Below are positions 1 through 10,800 of a stretch of DNA of 24,028 nt, piece by piece. Both the position numbers and the translations under genes were made by a program. Below the pieces are notes generated by a model. That model did not search any database, had not been told where the DNA came from, and worked only from the letters and a program-made list of their open reading frames with translations. The stretch spans positions 1 through 24,028 of the forward strand of contig JAYMSP010002481.1 in the NCBI GenBank assembly GCA_036897095.1, in the 5' to 3' direction. Within the stretch, counting starts at the first letter, position 1; each line of letters opens with the position of its first letter. This DNA is from Plantago elongata (lineage: Eukaryota > Streptophyta > Magnoliopsida > Lamiales > Plantaginaceae).

Positions 1-1180
1 ACCTAGGTCTAGGAAGAGGATTCATCTTGTGATTGAAGAAACTCCTCAACCAAAAAGGGCAACTCAGGAAGTTGAAGCCTAGAGACCCCTTCCAGCTCAG
101 AAGGACCCCAACTCAGATAGGAGATCCTTGAGCTTAGGCAACACGCCAGAGGTTTCTGTAAGTGAGTACAATTTGATCGATGAATCAGTACCAGACCTCA
201 ATATGGAGTCTGATGATGATGATGATGATGTGCCACTTCTTCTTGCTATCAAAAGATCAAGAAAAGAAACTCATGGTGGAGCCTCTAGCTCAGCTTCACT
301 GCCTCAGAAAGCAAAGGTTGCAGAGGATGCAATCGCAGAAAAGGAAGGTGAAGAAGTCACACACCAACATGATGAAAAAGGTTTGGTGAATGTTGACAGA
401 TTGATGGAAGATGCTGACATTGCTTCCACAGTCCAGTTGCCGGCAAACTTCATTGTTGAAGAAATTCCTGCATCTGCGCAGGTTCCTCAAACTTCTGAGA
501 CGGGAACTCAGAATGCTCAAGCAGAGGAAAGGTTCGAAGTACCAGAAACTTCAAGCCATGGAATGGAAGCCAAAGTGCCTAAAGAATTACAGATAACAAA
601 AGTGGTTTGTATCTAACTTGTTAAACATGTTTATGCTTAACTTGTTACTCATAAGCTTCATTTGACACAGGCTTTCATGGAGACCACAGAGTTGGGGGAA
701 GACATTGCACCCGCCCCTCTAACTGGAGAAGAGGTTCCTTCAACCTCTTTTATACAAGAAACACATCCTAATGTGCAGGAAACAAATTGTCTCTGAAAAA
801 AATAATTTTGTACTTAGAAAATTCTTGTATGTATCTAACTCCAAGTCTCTCTGAACATGCAACAACTGAGAAAGAAGCAAAAGTGGTAGAAATACCACAA
901 GTCCTGAGAATTCAGAGGTTGCAAAGCCTTCTAAAGAAATTGCTACTGAGCCTTCTGTAGCGGAGGTATGTAAAACAGGACCATTATCTTTCTGAATCTC
1001 TTGAACACATTTCAAACTTCTTCTTGGAATAGGTTTCTATTGAAGAAAAGGTAGTTGAGGAACCATTGGAAACTTCCGCATCACCTATGGAGATAGACCA
1101 GGCTATAGTAGCCAAGTCTCCAGAAAGGATGCCTAAAGCCACTCAGGTTTCTGAAAGATAAGTTTCTGAGCTTCCTAACT
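1..1180 (+). pseudogene. Relict multi-exon acidic protein gene, 5' part
   Basis: I do not recognise the product. An open reading of 162 residues at 128-616 is rich in Glu, Asp, Ser and Ala, with a run of six Asp near residue 29 followed by a basic IKRSRK patch. Similar low-complexity acidic reading resumes in blocks at about 671-778, 880-965 and 1033-1155. These are separated by stretches that look like short introns: donor GTTTGTATC near 604 with acceptor GACACAG near 670, and donor GTATGTAA near 966 with acceptor GGAATAG near 1032. Stops break it, including a TAG at 88-90 and a TAA near 1159. The composition suggests a disordered region of a larger protein, continuing into the block at 1460-2340. 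It could be a host gene or a gene carried by a transposon; the left end lies outside the window. Confidence 0.4.
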
Positions 1181-1459
1181 TGGAAGTAAGTGAATTCTCA
1201 GAACTTCTTATCTGTCACATCTTCCTGTAATCAATCTCTAAGTTTGATTTTTATTCTCAGGCTTGAGAAGAAAGAATGGAGTAGGAGGATTTGTTACTCC
1301 TTTGGCCCCAGTATCTGTAGCACCAATTGCTCCAGAAGTACAAGTAGATGAGCTTAGTGTTGACACACAGGTATGCTCAGAAACTTATAACTTCTCTCAA
1401 GCTCAGATAACTGCAAGTTGGTTTGAATAAAACTGACTTGAAACCATTTCTTTCAAGCT

Positions 1460-2340
1460 CAAGAAATACCTGTAATCGTTTTAGAAGCCCCACTCAATGT
1501 GAAGAAGATCTTTCAATCAATCACTTTGAGTCGACACCCCAAATGCTTTAGACAATGGCGAAAGCTCAGAAAAGTTGATCTTACAGAGCTCGCCAAAGTG
1601 ATTGACCATCCAGAAAGGAGAGCAAGAGCTTTTGATCTGGAGAACTATATACATGCTGCATTCCCATAGTTCTCCTTTCACCAATTGATGGATAAAGATA
1701 GTGTTTTCTATATCTGCATAAAGCTGATGAACGCCTTCAAAGAAGCTGATGAAGCAACCAAGCAGGAAATGGCATTGAATCCCGTGCTACCCCAGACACT
1801 CAAGGTATACTCTTCAGAACAAGAGGAAGTAAATGGACGGCGGATTACATTTCCTGAAATCATAAACTTGGTATCCGATGAAGAGGAAGAAATCGATGAA
1901 AATGAAGTAGACGACTCCTCTGAGGTTCGTTCTGAACGAGGTGATGGTGATGACAATTATCACTCAGATAATGATAATGATGGTCCACCAGGGACAGGTG
2001 GAATGGGACAAGGAGAAGCTTGAACGGGTACTCCAACTACTGAGGATTCTACTCAGTGGTATCCACTAACATCAAATCAATCACCACCTCCAGCTAATCA
2101 AGATGGTCAAACCAGCAGGATCAACAACGAGATCAACAACGAGATCCCTCTGAATAACTAAAGGTTATTGAAGCAAGAGTCACAAGACTTAGAGAGCTGT
2201 TAGAAGAAGAGACCAAGCTCAGTCAGGAGTATCAAACTCTGATTGATGCTAAACAAGCCCAAATACTGATAATTTAGGCAGAGAATCTCAAGGAAAAAAG
2301 CAATCCTTGAAGAAAAACTAAAACTGAAGAAAGATATCGA
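1460..2340 (+). pseudogene. Relict gene, 3' part: globular block, acidic stretch, coiled coil
   Basis: From 1460 one frame stays open to 2023 except for a single TAG at 1667-1669. The first 115 or so residues look globular (hydrophobic residues spaced through basic and acidic ones, for example SRHPKCFRQWRKLRKVDL). An Asp/Glu-rich stretch follows (SDEEEEIDENEVDD, then SERGDGDDN and HSDNDNDG), and the frame stops at 2021-2023. The same frame continues with a Pro/Gln/Asn-rich linker to a TAA near 2160. A different frame at about 2163-2275 reads as a coiled coil (ARVTRLRELLEEETKLSQEY). The sequence ATCAACAACGAG is duplicated in tandem at about 2124-2147. Intact codon sense with few stops suggests fairly recent decay. 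I cannot assign a family. It is probably the same relict gene as the acidic blocks upstream. Confidence 0.4.
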
Positions 2341-2639
2341 AGTCACGGTCAGTCGGAGGCTCGGAGCAGCAGAAAAACGCCGTCAATCGCGACTTCGCGA
2401 GTAGCAGTGTTGGTCCAGATAACGACAAATGAAAAAACTAGGGGGGATGAATAGTCTTTTCAATTTTTATCGATAAATAGTCTTTCTTAGAAACCTTGGG
2501 GGTTTCTGATACTTAGATTTAGAGAGCGGAAGATTTTAAGCGATAGATAAACGTAAATGTGCATTGCAGTAATAACGTGTGTGTGTGATGCTGGAATGTA
2601 AATACAATAAGTAAATAACACAACAACTCATAGAGGTAT

Positions 2640-3119
2640 CTGGAGGTGGCGTAATCCTCCAACTAGTCCACTTTGACCTTTCTGAAACCTGGAATTCACT
2701 AAAACCACCAATTTCCACCACCAAACCATCAAATAACGCTTTGACAATGTACTTGTGCGTGCTCTTGGATTTGAGCTCGAGATAGCACATGAGCAGGTCG
2801 TGCAAGTAGTCTCAGTTTTGCGGCACGTCGTGCATGTCACGCGCCTCCACCATCTCCTGCATCGAGCGGCGAAGTCGGGATCAGAAGGTGGAGAGGTGGT
2901 GGATTGGGAGTAGATTGAATTGAAGGTGTTTGTGAGATTTGGGGATTTATGATTTGTGTTTGTTTGAGTTTGGGTGGTGGTTTCAAAGAGGGAGTTGAAG
3001 GGTTTGGTGAGATTTGGGGATTTGGGGGTGGTTGTGGTGGTTATGGGGAAGCAGAGGTTGAGGTGATTTATTGGCATTGTTTTGGTTTGGTTTTGTGATT
3101 GAGTGTGTGAGAGAGACAA
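2640..3119 (-). pseudogene. OVATE family protein (OFP) pseudogene, internally deleted
   Basis: OVATE family proteins are plant transcriptional repressors with a C-terminal OVATE domain of about 70 residues. Read on the minus strand, the first frame starts at 3119 and gives a Ser/Thr/Asn/Pro-rich stretch ending SPPSDPDFAA. At about 2868 the reading must change frame, and the new frame gives RSMQEMVEARDMHDVPQN, a stop (TGA, plus-strand TCA at 2812-2814), then DYLHDLLMCYLELKSKSTHK, a close fit to the OVATE domain. In functional relatives a Trp usually stands where the TGA is. The segment that normally lies between the Ser-rich acidic part and the domain start (Phe-rich FFFSSPG-like block and DPYxDFR) is missing, so an internal deletion coincides with the frame change. 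Beyond the domain the frame continues to about 2640. The family call rests on recalled domain pattern; the break is seen directly. Confidence 0.62.
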
Positions 3120-3383
3120 AAGAAAAGAAATTGAATAGCAGAGATTTTACAGAGTGGAGGAAGGAGAGTGATGAATGGTGACAATGATGATGATATTGGT
3201 GAGGTGAGTGGAGAGAAGGTGGAGAAGAAGAGAGGTGTTTTGAGTTTAAAAAATTTTAATATTAATTTATAAGAATTATAAATTTTATGTACTAATTTGT
3301 AATAATTAATTTTTATTTTAATTTAAAAAATAATTTTTGCAATATTTATAATATATATTTTCTTTTTAATTTTTTTAAAAATG

Positions 3384-3438
3384 TTGACTTTAGGCTTGGT
3401 TAACGGTTGACTTCGTTGACCGACCTCCGTTAATTGAC
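3384..3438. promoter_or_regulatory. Cluster of four TTGAC (W-box core) motifs
   Basis: TTGAC occurs at 3384-3388, 3407-3411, 3416-3420 and 3434-3438. Three of them are followed by C or T, the WRKY-factor W-box form. The cluster lies 265-320 bp upstream of the first ATG of the minus-strand OVATE pseudogene, so it could be a remnant of its promoter. It could equally be part of an unrecognised repeat, since GTTAACGG and its inverse also recur here. Confidence 0.25.
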
Positions 3439-3932
3439 ACTTAACGGTAATGAAAGAAAAAACTCGATTGGAGGTGTTTGAAAGCAAAAATTAAAATAGT
3501 AAAAATATGAAGTTTTGAAAAAAGAAAGACATTTTTGAGAAAGTTTTTGTAATTATCTCTAATTATTTTTACATAAAGATAACATTTACCAGTGAGCATG
3601 GTACATATAGCCATATAGGAAAGCACATTTCACTTAATTTTCATTAAATGCTATTGTTGTTAGTTGAGATTAATTAACATCAATGACCTGTTAATTTTCA
3701 TTTTTATTATACTCATAAATCTTAATTGAGTTTTCATTTCACACAAAAGCAGATCATATGACAAAGCTCGTCATCATATCAGTTCCCATTTTTTGGTAGA
3801 TAAGGACAAGAATTGTGATAATCAAGTGACAAAGTATTGAAAATAATTGACCAAACTTGACGGCAATTTGTCGAAGTTGTCTGGGCACACACACACGTAC
3901 GTACCATCTAATTGAAAAATATCACAGAAGTG

Positions 3933-4004
3933 TGATCCAGAAAAACAGAAACTAAAGAATAAAATTAATGATCCAGAAAAACAAAAACTAAAGAATAAAA
4001 TTAG
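3933..4004. repeat. 36-bp tandem duplication, two copies
   Basis: Two consecutive 36-bp units beginning TGATCCAGAAAAACA differ at only two positions (G/A in the ACAGAAAC or ACAAAAAC part, and the last base). No function is apparent. Confidence 0.85.
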
Positions 4005-4185
4005 TGATAGGAACACAATTAATCAGTCAATCATAATCATCAGTTCATCAATCAGTTCATCAATCTATTGAGAGTTTTAATTCTAAAATGAAGGTTGGGG
4101 GAGAGATTGTCATCTAAATTAAATACTTGTCGTAGTTGTACTCGAGGACATTTTTTATGATCTTTATAATTCGAAATAAGTATTA

Positions 4186-4695
4186 ATATTTTCAAGTTCC
4201 AATTCGACCCGCTCTAACGAAAGTGACTAAGTCGTCTAGAAGTTCAGTATCGATGGAGTATCTGATAATTACTTCTATTATTCTTATTTAATGCATTAGT
4301 ATCTTTTAAGAATATTCTTAGAGCTAGAAATCTAGAGAAATCAGGAAATTCCTAGATTCTCTCTAAATGATAAGGCAGATAGATTTCCTAATTATTTCAT
4401 CATATCTCTTTCAATAATTTATTACCTTTAGAACTATTGACTACCTGGAATAATCTGTCAGATAGCAAGTATAAATAGGACCCTGGGGCTTAACCCTAAT
4501 TATACGAATATTTATGAAGACAGATATTTTCATCACTCCGACCACGTTGCGTGCACTAGCTAGGTCAAGCCCTATCCGCGAACCTACCCCTTCAATGGGC
4601 AAACCTGCTCTTATGAGCAACAAATCCGCCACTACCGTGGCAAGGCTTGGTAATTCGTCCCACGAATTACCGATTTGAAAAACAACGTCCCATCA
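4186..4695 (+). repeat. 5' LTR
   Basis: The stretch from TTTTCAAGTTCC (near 4189) to CCATCA (4695) is repeated in the split copy at 6203-6342 and 11264-11644. It contains a TATAAATA box at 4470-4477, also present at 11420-11427 in the other copy, likely the element's promoter. The right edge ends in CA, two bases before the primer-binding site. The left edge is uncertain: this copy has lost the TG start that the 3' copy shows (TGGTGGAAC). Confidence 0.8.
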
Positions 4696-4697
4696 AT

Positions 4698-4709
4698 TGG
4701 TATCAAAGC
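4698..4709 (+). other. Primer-binding site, initiator methionine tRNA
   Basis: TGGTATCAAAGC matches the usual plant iMet primer-binding sequence TGGTATCAGAGC at 11 of 12 positions and lies two bases after the LTR end. It marks the start of the internal region and the priming site for minus-strand synthesis. Confidence 0.8.
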
Positions 4710-4712
4710 AAG

Positions 4713-5868
4713 ATGATACCTCGGGAGCACTTCCAGCTCCACCGTAAGGAAGCAAGTTTCGAAATTGGTGGAATCGGTGCAAGACATCCGTGCGATGATT
4801 GCACGGGTGACGGCGGCCACGGTTGCGGGCGGGGGAGGCTTGAACAGAGGAGTGGAAGAGGCGGGATTGAAAGAAGGGAAGGAAGAGGACGGAGAAGAAG
4901 GAGAAGCGATCGGCGGGGAATCGGGAGAGGAGAAGAGGCGTGGAAGAGGGAGGCGGCGGACAGCGGGAAGAGACCGGGGAAGAAGAAGGAGAAGGGGCGG
5001 AGAACGACGAGGAGGACATCGGAGAAGAAGAGGAAAGTCGAGCGCAAGAGCAGCGTCGACACGTGCCAACCATGCGCCCGAAAACCCACCACGAGCGAGT
5101 GGCAATGCATCGGCGCGTGCGAGCCCGTACGGGGTCAGCCAGGCGCGTTGACAGCGGCAGGGTGCAGGGGAGGTCAGTGGCTAACTTGGGGGTACTCTGG
5201 ATCGGTGATCGGAGCAGAAGTGAGGGACTGGCTGAAGGAGGAATAGATGTGGGTGAGGGAACTGGGCTATGGAGATTCCTTGGCGACATTGGAGACGAGT
5301 CCTTGGGGGTGGCCAAGCTTGGGAACGGAACCCTAAGAGGTTTCACAAAAGCTAGGGCTCAAGGAAGCGGCTACTCGGTCGCGGCTAGGAGACATGAGCT
5401 AGGTCAAAGGGTTCCGACTTTCAATTTCATTGGAGGAGGACCGGTGATGGATTACTGGGCCGAGGTTCACCCACTACGGTTCAATGGTAAGGTACACGAT
5501 CATCCAGCTTCAATCTTGGTGGACTCAGGTTCGTGTTGTAACTTTATCGATCAAGAGTTCGTAGACAGGTATGATCTCTTCAGGAAGCAAATTCTAATCC
5601 AGCTAGAGCTACTAGCTGCTAGCGGACATCCCATGACCTCCAACTATATTTGTCCCTTCGTATCTATCTGTTTTCAGGGTATAACATTTTGAGCTTCGCT
5701 ATACGAGCTCGCATATGGTGGGTTGACTGACGATGTCGTACTAGGGTTACCATGGCTGACATCCAGTGGGCATGTTGCGTTTGATTGTACCAATCAGACG
5801 ATGTGCGTCTTTGTAGATGGTGAGGTGCTTGTGTTGAACGGCGACAGAGCGGCTCAGGGTTTGGTTTG
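4713..5868 (+). pseudogene. Gag-protease polyprotein remnant of the LTR element
   Basis: The reading starts in a gag-like leader: one frame gives MVESVQDIRAMIARVTA at 4765, then a long Arg/Glu/Gly-rich stretch from purine-biased DNA at 4830-5050. The frame used from 4940 runs through HPLRFNGKVHDHPASILV into an aspartic protease core, VDSGSCCNFIDQEFVD, with the catalytic DSG at 5522-5530. It stops with TGA at 5690-5692. The same frame continues after the stop with LYELAYGGLTDDVVLGLPWL, the second conserved part of gypsy-type retropepsins, and ends at a TGA at 5866-5868. No CCHC zinc knuckle is seen between the leader and protease, and no polymerase follows. The product would cut Gag in a functional element; here the stop splits the protease. 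Low-complexity DNA leaves several other frames open by chance. Confidence 0.72.
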
Positions 5869-5894
5869 ATGACATTCGACCTGCGGCAGTTCCC

Positions 5895-6202
5895 TTGGCT
5901 CGGTTCCATACTGCCGGCTGTTGCAGCAATCCACCACCACCACTTGAGCCCCTATTTTGGGATATTTCTGCACATATGGCACTTTCTCCTGAATCGGCAT
6001 CCCTACCAACAACAAATGTTCAATCCATGGAGGTAATTGACATTTCCGGTGATGAGGAGGAGCAAGACTCGTGGATGAGCACGACAAGGAAGCGTGGGAA
6101 GGTCAAGGTCCGTGATTGGGTTGCTGATGAAGGAACATCGGGCACTAAAGACAATGCAACTCAGGAGAGCCTTGGGGACAAGGCTCATCTTCAGGGGGGT
6201 AT
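5895..6202 (+). other. 3' internal segment of the LTR element
   Basis: An open reading at 5895-6254 runs into the LTR. It contains an acidic patch (SGDEEEQDSW), a basic one (TRKRGKVKVRDWV) and ends SLGDKAHLQGG just before the purine tract. A closing LEDK-like segment followed by Gly is common at the C-terminus of gypsy polyproteins. So this may be the tail of an ancestral polyprotein joined to the protease after loss of reverse transcriptase and integrase. That origin is an inference. The segment ends with the polypurine tract at 6193-6199. Confidence 0.4.
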
Positions 6203-6342
6203 TGGTGGAACTTTTTCAAGTTCCAGTTCTGCCCGCTCTAACAAAAGTGGCTAAGTCGTCTAGAGGTCCAGTATCGATGGAGTATCTGCTAATTACTTCT
6301 ATTATTCTTATTTAATGCATTAGTATCTTTTGAAAATATTCT
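6203..6342 (+). repeat. 3' LTR, left part (before the LINE)
   Basis: This begins TGGTGGAACTTTTTCAAG directly after the purine tract and follows the 5' LTR closely (GACCCGCTCTAACGAAAGTG against GCCCGCTCTAACAAAAGTGG) as far as AATATTCT, where LINE sequence takes over. The continuation of the LTR is found at 11264. Confidence 0.82.
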
Positions 6343-6345
6343 ATT

Positions 6346-7830
6346 ATGGGAGTACGTTTTCGTTGTTTTTCCATTGATATTCCCATGGAAATGAGGCGAA
6401 TTGATTCGAATTCAATAGAGAAGACAATGATACGGGAGGAGGAGGTCCATGAGCAGGAATGTGTGGATGATTTGGAGGAAGCTTTTGCTGAGGAAGGCGA
6501 ATTTGTGGAGAATGAAAATAGAGTTGGAAATGGTGAGGATTGGTGGTATGGTGAGGATGTAGGTAGGTTTCGACAGGTGATACTAGGCGTTGAAATGAGC
6601 TGTTTGCAGGTAATTGGAGAGCGGAGAATGGTGTTGCGATAGGGTTTACTGCTCCAATGAATCGTGAGGTGCTCAATTTTACGAAGGATGATGTGAGTGA
6701 GGCGATTGACTATTGAAAGTATGCGTTAATCGGAGCAGTGATAGGTGCGAAGATTCCGGTTGATGCTATGAAACATTTTGTGGCGAGTAGGTGGAATTTA
6801 CAGCCGAAAATTCATGTTGCGGATAGTGGCGTATTCGTATTTTGATTTGATTCGGAAGAGGATCAGTTGAGTGTATTTGGAGGAGGCCCATGGATGGTGA
6901 AGGGGATTCATCCGCTGGTACTGAAGTAGTGGTTGCCAGGTTGTTTTCTCGATCCGGGTTCATTGACTGATTATCCGATTTAGGTGAAGTTTCCTGGGTT
7001 AGATTTACAGTTTTGGAGTCTGCTTATGCTGGGGAAGATAGCAAGTTTGATTGGGAAGCCGTGTTATATTGATATACTTACTGCTTTGCGTGAACGTATT
7101 GTGTATGCTAGAGTTCTGGTTGAACTGAAATCTGGTGAGAAATAAATGATAAGTTTGTATTAAGGGGTAAGGGTGAGCAGGAGTATGTTTAGCGTGTGGT
7201 GTATGAATCTAAGCCTTTATAGTGTTATAGGTGTTTTAAATTTGGACATAGTGTTCGTCACTGTAGGTTTGTTCCTCATAAAGAGTGGGTAGCTACAGGT
7301 GTTATTTCTAAGAGGAAAGGATGGGGCTGAGAATCAAAAGGAGTTGCAGGATGACCATGTTAAAGTTGTGCAGGTTGAACAAGGAGGGGAGAGTTTTGGT
7401 ATTGGTCATGGAGGTGAGGATGTAGGGAGGCCTGGTGGTCTAATAGGTGGTTCTGCTGGTGCTGGATTGGTTAGTCGGAATAATTTTGCAGGAAGTAGTG
7501 GTGGTGGATTAGGTATGGGGAGGCAGTTAGAGCAAGGTTCTGGTAGTAGAAGTGGGACTGGTAAGAGTAGCTTATTGGAGAAAGGTGTCAGGAATAAGAG
7601 GGGGGCTGAAGCTGTTTCTGGTAATCCTTTAGATGTTTTGAATGATCTAGTGGATGAGGGGAAGATCCTATTGAAGAGAATGATGCTAATCAGGAAGTTA
7701 ATCTGGAGGCTTGGGAATTAGTTCAAAATAGGAGGAATATTGCTGGAAAAAAGAAGGTTGGTGAGAGAGGAAGGGGTTCTGGACAAGGTAATATTAGAGT
7801 GGTTGTGGGAGCTAGCTAGAGAAGTTTGAG
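6346..7830 (+). pseudogene. LINE ORF1 remnant (DUF4283-like, CCHC knuckle)
   Basis: ORF1 proteins of plant LINEs bind the element RNA. A 98-residue acidic start (6346-6642) is followed by a region with stops that reads like the DUF4283 family: NREVLNFTKDDV, VFGGGPWMVKGIHPLVLK, VKFPGLDLQFWSLLMLGKIA and ARVLVELK. A zinc knuckle CYRCFKFGHSVRHC, of CX2CX4HX4C form, lies at 7223-7264. A Gly/Ser-rich tail follows (7299-7721 open, then decayed). At least five in-frame stops occur, several where relatives have Trp (for example before VKFPG and before the knuckle). The protein cannot be made whole. Family assignment rests on recalled patterns; the motifs are visible. Confidence 0.78.
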
Positions 7831-7859
7831 GTCTTTGAATAAGAGAGGGTCTGGTCCTC

Positions 7860-10800
7860 ATGGTTAAGTGTTTTAATATGTGTATATGGAACTTAAGGGG
7901 GCTGAATAGTTCTCTTAAGCAGGCGTCTTTGAAGGAGGTTATGAATAAGAATAATTGTTGTTTTGGAGGATTTTTGAAAACTAGACTGAAGGAAAAGAAT
8001 TTTGATATGGTTAAAAGTAGTTTGGAAAATTGGTGGTATGTGGATAGTAATATAGGTATAGGTAAGAATTGTAGAATTCATTTGGTTTGGGTTAGTGATA
8101 GAGTTACTGTGAATGTTGTTCAAAAGAAGGAGCAGTATATTCATTGTGAGGTTGTGTCTAAAGAGTTAAATTGGAGGTGTTGGGATACTAGGGTTTATGC
8201 TTTGAATCTTCTAGAGTAGAGGGTTGTATTGTGAGATTGTTTGGCTGGCTTGAGTAATAATATGGTGGATCCTTGGTGTGTGGCAGGTGATCTGAATATT
8301 GTGTTGGATGCTACTGAGAAATGGAATGAGGATGGTTCAACTAGTACTATAACTTCTGAGTTACCTGATGTTTTGGATAAGTGTAAGAGTTTGGATCATA
8401 AATTTGTTGGACCACTTTATACTTGGTCCAACTCCCATGTTTATTGTAAATTGGACAGAGTGTTAGTGAATCAGGGCTGGCTTAATATGTATCAGGATTC
8501 TACAGTGCAGTATCTCTCTCCTGGGGTTTCTGGCCATTCATGTAGTATAACTAAGGTGTTCAAAGAGCAGGTCAAGAAGAAGGCTCTTTTAGGTCAAAAA
8601 ATTTTGGGCTAAGGATGTTGAATTTTTAAGATTGTGTCTCAGGTGTGGGATCAACCAGTGTATGGGTGTGTGATGTTTCAGGTGGTGGCTAAGTTGAAAC
8701 TTTTGAAGGTTGAATTAAAAAAGTTAAATGTGAGGAAATTTCAGAATTTGAAAAATAGGGTGGAGGATAAAATGGTTGATAAAGTTTATACAGGGCAAGC
8801 TTTTAAATAGCTCTGATCAAAGGCATTTGGTGGATTCTTTAAAGATTTTGACCTTTGAACATGAGGAGTTGCACTATTTGTGGTTGCAGCAGCTCCATCA
8901 GCAAGCTATATAGGACTGGGCTGAGGATGGTGATAAGTGTAGTAGGTTGTTTTTTAATACTATAAAGATGAGGAGAAAGCAGAATAATATTCACTTGTTC
9001 ATTCATCCTGATGGCAGTAATGTGTCTTCTAGGGAGAATATTGTTGCTCATGTGCTGGATTTTTACAAGACTTATTTGGGACTGAAAGGCAAGTTCAAGA
9101 GGTAGATATGAGTGTGTTTGGTCATAGGAAAGTAGTTACAACAAAAGAGAATATTGTGCTTAAGATTGTGTTCACTGATAAAGAAATTAGAGATGCAATG
9201 TTTCCTATGTCAGACTTTAAGAGCCCTGGTCCAGATGGAATGGGTGCTTGTTTCTTTAAGAAAAGCTGGAGTGTGACTGGGAAGTTAATTTGTGATGTTT
9301 TGAGGGAGTTTCAAACTTCAGGGAGAATTCTCACTCAACTTACTAATACTTCGGTGTGTTTGTTACCTAAGTGTGTTAATGCTTCAAAGTTGGCTGATTT
9401 TAGACTTATATAATGTTGTAACTTGTTGTGTAAATTGCTTACTCAGGTCTTAGCTAATAGAATTAGGGTTTTGATACCTGGTTTAGTGAATACTTGTCAG
9501 AATGCTTTTGTGTTTGGCAGGGAGTTGAGTCAAAATATTTTTGTGGTTCAAGAGCTTGTTAGAGGTTATAATAGGAAGAATGTTTCTCCTAGGGGCTTTC
9601 TTAATATTGACATACATAAGGCATATGATTCTATAAATTGGAGTTTTTTTAAGAATGTGTTGCTTGATTTGGGGTTTGATTGTGGTTTTGTTGATTTAAT
9701 AATGATATGTGTTACTTCTGCTAGTTTTTCCTTTAATATAAATTGTGTGCTTGAGGGTTAGTTGATTGGTAAGCAGAGGCTTAGACAAGGGGATCCAATG
9801 TCTCCTTATCTCTTTGTGTTGTGTATGGAGTATTTGAGCAGATTGTTAAGTGCTAGGGTGTTGAATGGTGATTCTGGTTTTAAGTTCCATCCCCAATGTA
9901 AAAAAGTTAATTTGACTCATCTCATTTTTGCATATGACCTTTTGCTTTTCTCTAAAGGAGATGACAATTCATTGAAGGCTTTGAAGGGAGTTTATGTATG
10001 AGTTCTCTTCAGTTTATGGGCTGAAGTTGAATTATAAGAAAAGTTCAATGTTCTTAGCTGGTGTTACTGATAGAGTGAAGAGGAAGTTTTTGGATATTTA
10101 GGGTTGTAATGAGGGGTGTTTTCATATGAGATACTTGGGTATTCCATTAAGCCCCAAAAAACTAAAGGTGCAGGAGTATGATAGTTTGATAATGAGAAGG
10201 ACTGGGAAGGTTCAAAGTTGGTGTGCAAAATTGAGAAGCTTTGCAGGTAGATTACAATTGGTTAAATCTGTCCTGATGAGTATCCAATGATTCAGGAGTG
10301 CTATTCTTCCTTTACCTATTGTTGTGGTGAGGAAAGTGGAGAAGATTTGTAGGAACTATCTGTGGTCAGGGGTTGCTGAAGAGAGGAGAGCTTTAGTCTC
10401 CTGAAAACTGGTGTGCCAAGAATATAAGAATGGAGGTTTGCAGATTAAGGAGGTTTTAGGCTGGAATAAATGCATGATGAGTATGCTTGTGGTGAAATTG
10501 TCTGTGCCTGGTAAAGATACAGTGTGGACTAGATGGGTTCAGGCTTACAAACTTAAAACTGAGACAATATGGACTGTGGTTCAGAGGAGTAATGACTCTC
10601 CTTGGTGGAAGTATGTTTTGAGAATGAGAGATTGGATGGTGAAGCACTTTCCTAATATCAGGGGTGTGGCAGGTATTTTGTTGAGTAAGTTAGCCTATTC
10701 TGTATATTCTACTTTTGTACCTGCTTTAGCTGAGGTTATTTGGCATAATCAGGTCTGGAATACTTTAGTAGTCCTAGAGTAGCATGTTTGAATTGGTAGG

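Larger units (their letters stand above)
3240..4180. other. AT-rich intergenic spacer
   Basis: No credible coding sequence is seen. 3245-3380 is almost pure A/T and is followed by a cluster of four TTGAC motifs. Two short tandem duplications lie at 3933-4004 and about 4040-4063. A CACACACACGTACGTAC stretch lies near 3886-3902. Confidence 0.6.

Noticed and set aside
3822-4016. Minus-strand ORF with repeated LILFFSFCFSGS
   Set aside because: The repeat is just the translation of the 36-bp tandem duplication; no homologue pattern and no gene context.
4632-5346. Long open frames on the minus strand and in several plus frames over the gag-like region
   Set aside because: The DNA here is strongly purine-biased (GAA/GGA-rich), so stops are rare in every frame. 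The minus-strand readings are low-complexity Ser/Pro/Leu, while the plus-strand frame continues into a real protease.
7893-8144. Minus-strand open frame over the LINE endonuclease region
   Set aside because: Shadow of the T/G-rich plus strand, giving Ile/Thr/Asn/Leu low-complexity protein; the plus strand carries the endonuclease motifs.
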